NCBI GenBank assembly: GCA_025924435.1
Contig: JAICIL010000207.1
Span: 1 to 8,062, forward strand
Direction: 5' to 3'
DNA from: Chloroflexia bacterium
GTDB lineage: Bacteria > Chloroflexota > Chloroflexia > Thermomicrobiales > JALYUS01
DNA length: 8,062 nt
The notes under the pieces were generated by a model that saw nothing but the letters and a program-made list of their open reading frames with translations, was not told the DNA's origin and did not search any database. How positions within the stretch are numbered: position 1 is the first letter of the stretch; every line of letters begins with the position of its first letter. The position numbers and the translations under genes were made by a program. Of this stretch, positions 1 through 5,248 are shown piece by piece.

Positions 1-225
1 CCCCTCTCGCCGGACGAAGTCCTACCCGACTTCGACATCCATGACCTGCGGCACACGCACGCAACTCACCTATTGCAGGATGGCTGGTCGGTCGCCGTGG
101 TATCACGTCGCCTCGGCCACGCGAATCCCGGCATCACCCTGACGATTTACGCGCACGCCCTCTCGGACGTGCAGGGCGACGACATGCGCACGCCCGCCGC
201 CTTCGCCTTTGCTGGCATGGCCTGA
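1..225 (+). CDS. Tyrosine recombinase / phage-type integrase, C-terminal fragment (5' end outside window)
   Basis: Frame 1 is open from the window edge to TGA at 223-225, giving 74 residues of a tyrosine recombinase catalytic domain. The signature residues are in the right order: HDLRH (His14, Arg17 of the fragment), then RRLGH (His40), then the nucleophile region TLTIYAH with Tyr50, ten residues after LGH as is usual in this family. The family cuts and rejoins DNA at short attachment sites through a covalent 3'-phosphotyrosine link. The N-terminal arm-binding and core-binding domains and the first catalytic Arg would lie to the left of the window. The gene runs toward the 3' end of tRNA-Pro, 94 bases away, so it probably belongs to an element integrated at that tRNA. 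Chromosomal XerC/D is less likely given this context, but a fragment cannot exclude it. The truncation is only the window edge; the visible part is intact. Confidence 0.9.
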   Translation, partial: PLSPDEVLPDFDIHDLRHTHATHLLQDGWSVAVVSRRLGHANPGITLTIYAHALSDVQGDDMRTPAAFAFAGMA

Positions 226-231
226 AAATGC

Positions 232-251
232 CGGTGAAGTAACGGTGAAGT
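232..251 (+). repeat. Short tandem direct repeat after the integrase stop
   Basis: CGGTGAAGT occurs at 232-240 and again at 243-251, separated by AA, just after the integrase stop codon. Two copies are too few to assign a role. It could be an accessory-protein or integrase arm-type site, or chance duplication. Confidence 0.35.
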
Positions 252-267
252 GATCGCCCGAACATGC

Positions 268-298
268 GAAAACCGCCTCAGCATGTGGGGCGGTTTTC
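268..298. terminator. Bidirectional hairpin terminator between integrase and tRNA-Pro
   Basis: GAAAACCGCC (268-277) is the exact reverse complement of GGCGGTTTTC (289-298). The stem can extend by a G-U, a C-G and an A-T pair to leave a 5-base loop. A-runs on the left and T-runs on the right give a U-tract in both directions, so it can end the plus-strand integrase transcript and the minus-strand tRNA-Pro transcript, which converge here. Confidence 0.75.
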
Positions 299-319
299 CT
301 TGCTATCACTGGGTTTTTC

Positions 320-396
<77 letters not shown>

Positions 397-406
397 AATG
401 GATACC

Positions 407-435
407 AGCATAGCCGATGCAGCCCCAACGGTCAA
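407..435 (-). promoter_or_regulatory. Sigma70-type promoter for tRNA-Pro
   Basis: Read on the minus strand: -35 TTGACC (435-430), exactly 17 bases of spacer, and -10 TATGCT (412-407). The predicted start near 400 leaves only a few bases before the tRNA 5' end at 396. Matches are 5 of 6 to TTGACA and 4 of 6 to TATAAT, with ideal spacing. Confidence 0.75.
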
Positions 436-450
436 CCGGCGGGCAATGTG

Positions 451-459
451 TGATACGCT
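451..459 (+). promoter_or_regulatory. Possible extended -10 element for upp
   Basis: TGATACGCT at 451-459 fits the extended -10 form TGnTAnnnT. A start near 466 would give a leader of about 35 bases before the ATG at 502. No good -35 is present (the region 17 bases upstream reads GTCAAC). It lies close to the oppositely oriented tRNA-Pro promoter. Weak call. Confidence 0.25.
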
Positions 460-485
460 ATCGCTCGATCACGTCACATGGCGCC

Positions 486-493
486 GGGGAGGA
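486..493 (+). promoter_or_regulatory. Ribosome binding site that selects the upp start
   Basis: GGGGAGGA at 486-493 is a strong Shine-Dalgarno sequence with an 8-base spacer to ATG 502. It overlaps the region after the most upstream in-frame ATG (478), which has no comparable site, so it argues for starting upp at 502. Confidence 0.6.
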
Positions 494-501
494 ATGCGGG
501 G

Positions 502-1227
502 ATGTTCATACACGCGGGAAAGCCGATGCGCGGCCAGTCGCAGCCCGCGCGCGGCGCAATCGCCGGTTTGCCGCAGCTGCGGGTGTCGCGCCATCCGGTC
601 GTCGCGCATAAATTGACGATCTTGCGGGATATGACGACGGACAGCGCCACCTTCCGGCACGCGATGACCGACCTGACCGTCTGCCTCGCATACGAGGCGC
701 TGGCGGGGATGCACCCGACGCCCACGCGCGTCCGGACGCCGTTGGAGGAGACGGAAGGGACGATGCTCAGCGAGCGATTCGCGATTGTGCCCGTCCTCCG
801 CGCCGGCCTCGGGATGGTGGACGGCTTTCTCACGCTCTTCCCCTCCCTCCAGGTGTGGCACATCGGCCTCTACCGCGACGAGGCGTCGCTCCAGCCCGTC
901 ACGTACTACAACCGGCTGCCCGGCCTCGCGACGGTGGACACCTGCTTCGTCCTCGACCCGATGCTGGCGACGGGCGGCAGCGCGGTGAAGACGATCGCGA
1001 TCCTCAAGGAGTGGGGCGCGCGGAGCATCTCCTACGTCGGCATCATCGCCGCGCCGTACGGTGTCCAACGGCTCGCGGACGCCCATCCCGATGTCCCCAT
1101 CCATGTCGCCGCGCTCGACCGCGCGTTGAACGAGGACGGCTACATCGTCCCCGGCCTCGGCGACGCGGGCGACCGGCTCTACCGGACGAGCGGCGACCTC
1201 CCGCCACCGGGCGATCACGAGCCATGA
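502..1227 (+). CDS. upp: Uracil phosphoribosyltransferase
   Basis: Cytosolic pyrimidine-salvage enzyme: uracil + PRPP gives UMP + pyrophosphate. With the start at 502 the protein has 241 residues. PVLRAGLGM (97-105) matches the conserved Upp segment; [10 protein letters not shown] (152-161) is the type I phosphoribosyltransferase PRPP loop; [17 protein letters not shown] (209-225) is the C-terminal uracil-binding segment typical of Upp. All key parts are intact. The start is chosen on the GGGGAGGA site; ATG 478 would add 8 residues and ATG 526 remove 8. The conserved core ([10 protein letters not shown]) starts only at about residue 28, so the protein carries roughly 23 extra N-terminal residues relative to the 208-residue E. 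coli enzyme, unless a non-ATG start (for example GTG 583) is used. It is first in a same-strand run with two amidohydrolases, 71 bases upstream of the next start, and a small terminator-like hairpin follows its stop, so co-transcription is possible but may be attenuated. Confidence 0.95.
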   Translation: MFIHAGKPMRGQSQPARGAIAGLPQLRVSRHPVVAHKLTILRDMTTDSATFRHAMTDLTVCLAYEALAGMHPTPTRVRTPLEETEGTMLSERFAIVPVLRAGLGMVDGFLTLFPSLQVWHIGLYRDEASLQPVTYYNRLPGLATVDTCFVLDPMLATGGSAVKTIAILKEWGARSISYVGIIAAPYGVQRLADAHPDVPIHVAALDRALNEDGYIVPGLGDAGDRLYRTSGDLPPPGDHEP

Positions 1228-1230
1228 GAG

Positions 1231-1249
1231 CGGCGTGCCGCGCCGTTTT
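1231..1249 (+). terminator. Weak terminator or attenuator hairpin after upp
   Basis: CGGCG (1231-1235), a 5-base loop and CGCCG (1241-1245) are followed by TTTT (1246-1249), four bases past the upp stop. The stem may extend by G-U and A-U/G-U pairs into the T-run. The core is short and an alternative CGGC/GCCG pairing competes, so partial read-through into the next gene is likely if it works at all. Confidence 0.4.
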
Positions 1250-1298
1250 CGTCCCCGCAGGCGTCGTACCGATCCGTGACCGATGAAGGAGGAACATG

Positions 1299-2702
1299 AT
1301 GGCGGACAGCACAAATGGCGGCACGCTCACCATCCGGGGGGGCACGCTCGTCACCGAGACGGCGCTCGTCCGCGCCGACCTGCTGATCGAGGGCGAGCGG
1401 ATTGTCGGGATCGCATCGGACGCGGGCACGCGCGCGGCGGGGCGCACCATTGATGCGACGGGGCTGCTCGTCCTCCCCGGCGGGGTGGATGCCCACGTCC
1501 ACGCGCGCGACCCCGACGAACCGCTCATCGAAGGATTCCATACCGCGACGATGGCCGCCGCCGCCGGTGGCATCACGACGATCATCGAGATGCCGCAGGC
1601 CGAACCGCTCGCGGCGGACGGCGAGACCTTCCGCATCCGGCGGGAGGCGGCGGAGCGGAACGCGGTGATTGATGTCGCGATGTACGGCGCGGTCGTCGGC
1701 AGTAAAACCGTACCGGACGATCTCGCCGCGATGCGCGAGGCGGGGGCCATCGCGTTCAAGGCGTTCATGGTCGGCGGGTCGGCGGGGATGGTGCCGGTCA
1801 GCGATTCCGACATCATGCGCACCCTCGAAGCGCTCCGCGATACCGGCATGATCTTCACCGTCCATGCGGAGAATGCCGATCTCGTCGCGGACGGTATCCG
1901 GCGGATGCGGGAGGCGGGGCGCGTCGAGCCGCTCGCCCATGCACGGTCGCGGCCCGCCCCGTACGAGGCCGAGGCGGTGCAGCGCGCGATATTTCTCGCC
2001 GAAGTGACGGGCGGGCGGCTGCATATCGCGCACGTCTCCTGCCAGCTCGCGCTCGAATTCATCCAGGCCGCGAAGGCGCGTGGCGTGCGTGTGACCGCCG
2101 AGACCTGCCCGCAGTACCTCGTCATGGATGTCTCCGACCTCGCGCGCAAGGGCGGCTTCGCGCGCTGCGCCCCGCCCTTGCGGACGCGCGGCGATGTCGA
2201 GGCGATGTGGCGCGGCCTCGCCGACGGCGCGCTCGATTTCGTCTGCTCCGACCACTGCGGCTACACCATCGAGTCGAAGGAAGCGGGCTGGAACGACATT
2301 TTCGACGCGCCGCAGGGCCTCTCGGTCATCCAGCACATGCTCCCCGTCGTCTACGACAACGCGATCAATGTGCGCGGCTGGTCGTGGCCGGCGATCGTCC
2401 GTCGGACGGCGACAATGCCGGCGCGCCTCTTCGGCCTCGCCCCGCGCAAAGGCGCGCTCGCCATCGGCGCGGACGCGGACATCGTGCTCTACGACCCGAC
2501 CGGGGAGGCGACGATCACGCGGGACGGCCTGCTGACGCGCCAGAAGTGGTCGGCCTTCGAGGGGCGGACGTATCGCGGGCGCGTCGTCCGCACGCTCGTC
2601 CGGGGCCGGGAGGTCTACCGGGACGGCGCGATCGTCGCAGGCGCGGGCGACGGGCGATTCCTCACCCCGGCGTACGCGCGCGGCGAGGCGGTTCCCGCAT
2701 GA
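1299..2702 (+). CDS. Allantoinase/dihydroorotase-like cyclic amidohydrolase
   Basis: Cytosolic binuclear-metal amidohydrolase that should open a cyclic amide or ureide ring (allantoin, hydantoin, dihydropyrimidine or dihydroorotate type). It has 467 residues, usual for AllB and dihydropyrimidinases. The metal ligands are all present: DAHVHARDP (His66, His68), FKAF with Lys154 as the expected carboxylated lysine, FTVHAEN (His189), LHIAHVS (His242, His245) and CSDHCGY (Asp318). These positions parallel those recalled for E. coli AllB (59, 61, 146, 186, 242, 315). The C-terminal FEGRTYRGRVVRTLVRG resembles the allantoinase tail. Against a firm substrate call, SDHCGY differs from the SDHSP of allantoinase and from the TDHCPF of dihydropyrimidinase. 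AAGGAGGA at 1286-1293 sits 5 bases before ATG 1299; ATG 1296 is also in frame but closer than ideal. Its stop overlaps the next gene's start (ATGA), indicating translational coupling. The family is certain; the substrate is not. Confidence 0.88.
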   Translation: MADSTNGGTLTIRGGTLVTETALVRADLLIEGERIVGIASDAGTRAAGRTIDATGLLVLPGGVDAHVHARDPDEPLIEGFHTATMAAAAGGITTIIEMPQAEPLAADGETFRIRREAAERNAVIDVAMYGAVVGSKTVPDDLAAMREAGAIAFKAFMVGGSAGMVPVSDSDIMRTLEALRDTGMIFTVHAENADLVADGIRRMREAGRVEPLAHARSRPAPYEAEAVQRAIFLAEVTGGRLHIAHVSCQLALEFIQAAKARGVRVTAETCPQYLVMDVSDLARKGGFARCAPPLRTRGDVEAMWRGLADGALDFVCSDHCGYTIESKEAGWNDIFDAPQGLSVIQHMLPVVYDNAINVRGWSWPAIVRRTATMPARLFGLAPRKGALAIGADADIVLYDPTGEATITRDGLLTRQKWSAFEGRTYRGRVVRTLVRGREVYRDGAIVAGAGDGRFLTPAYARGEAVPA

Positions 2703-4330
2703 GCCAATCGGCATCGTCCGTCTTCACGCTGCGCGGCGGCACGATCATTGACGGCACCGGCTCACCCGGCGTCCGCGCCGATCTGCGGATCGAGGGCGAC
2801 CGCATCGCCGCCGTCGCGCCGTCCCTCCCGACGGTCGGCGCCGTCGTGGACGCCGACGGCCTCGCGATCGCGCCGGGATTCATTGATATGCATTCCCACT
2901 GCGACCTGATGGCGCTCTTCGCGCCCGCCGTCAGCCCGAAAATCCGCCAGGGTATCACGACGGACCTGATCGGCCAGGACGGCCTCGGCGAAGCGCCGGT
3001 GCGGCCCGAAGGGGTCGCGCACTGGCGGACGCACCTCTCCGGCCTCAACGGCGACCCGTCGCCCGAGTGGCACTGGCAATCCTTCGCCGACTACTTCCCG
3101 CAGTGCGCGGGCGCGGCGACGAACATCGCCGCGCTCGTCGGGCACGGGACGATCCGCAACTATGTGATGGGCATGGAGAACCGCGCGCCGACGCCGGACG
3201 AACTCGCGGCGATGCGCGACACGCTCGATGCCAGCATCCGCGCCGGCGCCTGCGGCCTCTCGACGGGCCTGATTTACACGCCGTGCGTCTATGCGGAAAC
3301 CGACGAACTGGTCAGCCTCGCGGCGATCGTCGCGCGGCACGCCTCGTTCATGATCTTCCACATGCGCTACGAGGGCAAGGCGATCGAGAAAGGGATGGGC
3401 GAAGTCTTCGCGATCGGGCGGCGATCCGGCGGGCACATGCACATCTCGCACTTCAAGGCGCGGGGCCGCTGGGTCTGGGGCAAGGCGGACCGGCTGCGCG
3501 CACTGGTTGACGACGCCCGCGCATCCGGCCTGACCGTGACCGCCGATCAGTACCCCTACACGGCGGGCAGCACGATGCTCGGCGCGCTCCTCCCGCCGTG
3601 GATCCACGCGCTCGGCATTGACGGCATGACGGAATTGCTCCGCACACCCTCGCGTCGCGACGAAATCAAGGCGCAGATCGAGCAGGGCCGCGACGATTGG
3701 GAGAGCACCGTCGTCGCGGGCAGTTACGATGTCATCTTCGTCGCGAGCGTGAAGAACCCGGCGCACGAGGCGATGGTCGGCAAGACGCTCTCGCAGATCG
3801 CGCGGCTCTGGGAGATGGAGCCGTACGACGCCGTCGTCAAACTGCTCGTCGAGAACGACTACGCGGTCGGCATGGTGCATCACCTGATGGACGAGGAGGA
3901 CGTGAAGACGCTGATGACCGCCCCCTGGCTCGCGCCGGGCACGGACGGGCTGATGGGCGGCAAACCGCATCCCCGCACGTACGGCACCTACCCGCGCATC
4001 CTCGGCCATTATGTCCGCGACCTCGGCCTGATGCCGCTCGAAGAAGCAATCCGCAAGAGCACATCGCTCCCCGCGCGGATCATCGGCCTCAAAGATCGCG
4101 GCGTGATCCGCCCCGGCGCGTTCGCCGACCTCGCGCTGTTCGAGCCGGATCGGATCGCCGAAACCGCGACGTACGACGACCCGCGCCAGTTCCCAATCGG
4201 CATCCCGTATGTCTTCGTCAACGGGCAACCCGCCGTCTGGCAGGATGCACAGACCGATGTGCGCGCCGGCCGAACGCTGCGCCGCGAAATTCCTTCGCCG
4301 GTCTCGCCGGTCAGCGCGGCTTCCGGATAA
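2699..4330 (+). CDS. N-acyl-D-amino-acid deacylase-like amidohydrolase (D-aminoacylase family)
   Basis: Zinc amidohydrolase of the D-aminoacylase type, which removes the acyl group from N-acyl-D-amino acids. It has 543 residues starting at ATG 2699, which overlaps the previous stop as ATGA. The N-terminal beta-sandwich part is followed by APGFIDMHSH (His65, His67), FHMRYEG (His221, Tyr224), ISHFK (His251), DQYPYTAGS (from Asp283), GTDG (Asp416) and HPRTYGTYPR (from His424). His221 and His251 line up with the His220/His250 ligands recalled for the Alcaligenes enzyme. The bridging Cys of that enzyme (in GNCG) is replaced: this protein has GQDG with Asp94. The same GQDG form is, from memory, common in a related amidohydrolase subgroup, so this is likely a distinct branch rather than a dead enzyme. 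True substrates may be other N-acyl or cyclic compounds. Coupling to the cyclic amidohydrolase suggests consecutive steps. No signal peptide is seen, so it is probably cytosolic. Confidence 0.87.
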   Translation: MSQSASSVFTLRGGTIIDGTGSPGVRADLRIEGDRIAAVAPSLPTVGAVVDADGLAIAPGFIDMHSHCDLMALFAPAVSPKIRQGITTDLIGQDGLGEAPVRPEGVAHWRTHLSGLNGDPSPEWHWQSFADYFPQCAGAATNIAALVGHGTIRNYVMGMENRAPTPDELAAMRDTLDASIRAGACGLSTGLIYTPCVYAETDELVSLAAIVARHASFMIFHMRYEGKAIEKGMGEVFAIGRRSGGHMHISHFKARGRWVWGKADRLRALVDDARASGLTVTADQYPYTAGSTMLGALLPPWIHALGIDGMTELLRTPSRRDEIKAQIEQGRDDWESTVVAGSYDVIFVASVKNPAHEAMVGKTLSQIARLWEMEPYDAVVKLLVENDYAVGMVHHLMDEEDVKTLMTAPWLAPGTDGLMGGKPHPRTYGTYPRILGHYVRDLGLMPLEEAIRKSTSLPARIIGLKDRGVIRPGAFADLALFEPDRIAETATYDDPRQFPIGIPYVFVNGQPAVWQDAQTDVRAGRTLRREIPSPVSPVSAASG

Positions 4331-4465
4331 TATTCTCGCGAATCACCACGCGCGGATTTTTCCGATGGTAGCAGGGCTTTCCAGCCCGCCATTCAGCGCG
4401 GTGAGGCAGGCTGGAAAGCCTGCTACCACCCTCATTCTGGTGCGGTGTGCAACCGTAGCAGGCGA
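4331..4465. other. Convergent intergenic region
   Basis: The region lies between the stops of the deacylase-like gene (plus) and the racemase (minus). It holds a short CGGA-T-run-TCCG element (4353-4364), the large palindrome at 4367-4427 and a lone partial copy of the palindrome's end, GTAGCAGG, at 4455-4462. No ORF or RNA gene is seen. The palindrome may serve as terminator for both converging transcripts. Confidence 0.5.
4367..4427. repeat. Long imperfect palindrome, REP/MITE-like
   Basis: The left arm 4367-4390 (GGTAGCAGGGCTTTCCAGCC then CGCC) is the near-exact reverse complement of the right arm 4405-4427 (begins GGCAGGCTGGAAAGCC, ends CTGCTACC). There is one bulged G and one mismatch in 23-24 bases, with a 14-base loop. 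It sits between two convergent gene ends, the usual place for REP-type interspersed palindromes and for bidirectional terminators. There is no strong U-tract. Dispersed-repeat status is an inference from one copy. Confidence 0.65.
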
Positions 4466-5170
4466 TCAGGGTGTAACCGTGGCACGGCGGACGACCGCCT
4501 CCGCGAGCACGCGCGTCGGGTCAATCACCGGCACGGATGCGTCACCGTCGCGGAAGACGAGCGGCAGTTCGGTGCACCCGGCGATCAACGCTTCCGCGCC
4601 TTGTTCGACGAGATACGCGGCGGCCTCCAGAAGCAGATCGGTCGTCTCTCGCCCGGTCGCTCCCGCCTTCACGCGGTGGATCGCGCCCATCACGACGCGC
4701 TCCTGCAGGTCGTCGTTCGGCACGACGACCTCGATGTGATGTTTGGCGAACCACTCCTGGTACAGCCCGCTCGCGACGGTGCCGCTCGTCGCGAGCAGGC
4801 CGACGCGCTCGATGGACGGATGCGCGATCTCGACCGCCGAAGCGGTCTCGTCCATCATGTGGATGAACGGCACGGTGATCGCGCGTTCGATAGCGGGAAA
4901 GAAGGCGTGCGCCGTGTTGCATGGCACGGCGATGAACGACGCATCCATCGCGACTAATTGGGCCGCGCCGCGCGCCAGCCAGGGCGTCGGGTCCTCGCCA
5001 CCATGCAGCAGTGCGGTCGAGCGGTCGGGCACCGTTGGATCGGCCCAGATGACGACGTGCAGGTGCTCCTGATCGCGCGTCGCGGGCGTCGCGGCGATGA
5101 TCTTCGCGTACAAATCGGCGGTCGCGGCGGGTCCCATCCCGCCGAGAATGCCCACAATCGGTCGTTGCAT
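4466..5170 (-). CDS. Aspartate/glutamate racemase-family amino acid racemase
   Basis: PLP-independent racemase that interconverts L- and D-amino acids by a two-cysteine mechanism. The protein has 234 residues, normal for the family. VGILGGMGPAATADLY (6-21) is the N-terminal signature of the aspartate racemase group; the catalytic pair is Cys84 in VPCNTAH and Cys199 in AGCTELPL. HMMDET (104-109) and GLLATSGT (124-131) are further family segments. No signal peptide is seen, so it is cytosolic. ATG at 5170 is chosen because GAGAGAGGAG lies just upstream on the minus strand and because the GILGGMG segment normally starts within ten residues of the N-terminus; the frame stays open much further upstream, but only as an antisense shadow of the polymerase gene. 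It is divergent from the polymerase gene and convergent with the deacylase-like gene. A role in supplying or consuming D-amino acids with that neighbour is plausible. Hydantoin racemase belongs to a related family but lacks the GGMGP start seen here. Confidence 0.9.
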   Translation of the reverse strand: MQRPIVGILGGMGPAATADLYAKIIAATPATRDQEHLHVVIWADPTVPDRSTALLHGGEDPTPWLARGAAQLVAMDASFIAVPCNTAHAFFPAIERAITVPFIHMMDETASAVEIAHPSIERVGLLATSGTVASGLYQEWFAKHHIEVVVPNDDLQERVVMGAIHRVKAGATGRETTDLLLEAAAYLVEQGAEALIAGCTELPLVFRDGDASVPVIDPTRVLAEAVVRRATVTP

Positions 5171-5195
5171 GCGCGCTCCTCTCTCTGCTGCGAAC

Positions 5196-5201
5196 AGTAT
5201 A
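5196..5201 (-). promoter_or_regulatory. Candidate -10 box for the racemase gene
   Basis: TATACT on the minus strand matches TATAAT at 5 of 6 and would give a start near 5189, about 19 bases before the ATG at 5170. The expected -35 (about 5219-5224, AGGATA) is poor. The whole 78-base divergent region (5171-5248) must also hold the polymerase promoter, for which I see no convincing boxes. Confidence 0.4.
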
Positions 5202-5248
5202 CGGTGTCCGGGCCGTGGTATCCTTATCGCGGCGAAATGAGGGCAAGA

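Noticed and set aside
2207..2698. Upstream extension of the deacylase-like frame inside the cyclic amidohydrolase
   Set aside because: The 164-residue extension is out-of-frame translation of the preceding gene, rich in Arg. ATG 2699 with the ATGA overlap is the natural start.
1215..4228. Large minus-strand ORFs of 488 and 499 aa opposite the two amidohydrolases
   Set aside because: Both lie opposite genes with full catalytic motifs; their own translations show no domain and look like shadow composition.
4466..5170. Hydantoin racemase identity for the racemase gene
   Set aside because: It would suit the neighbouring cyclic amidohydrolase, but the GILGGMGP start and the VPCNTAH and GCTELPL segments fit the aspartate racemase group better.
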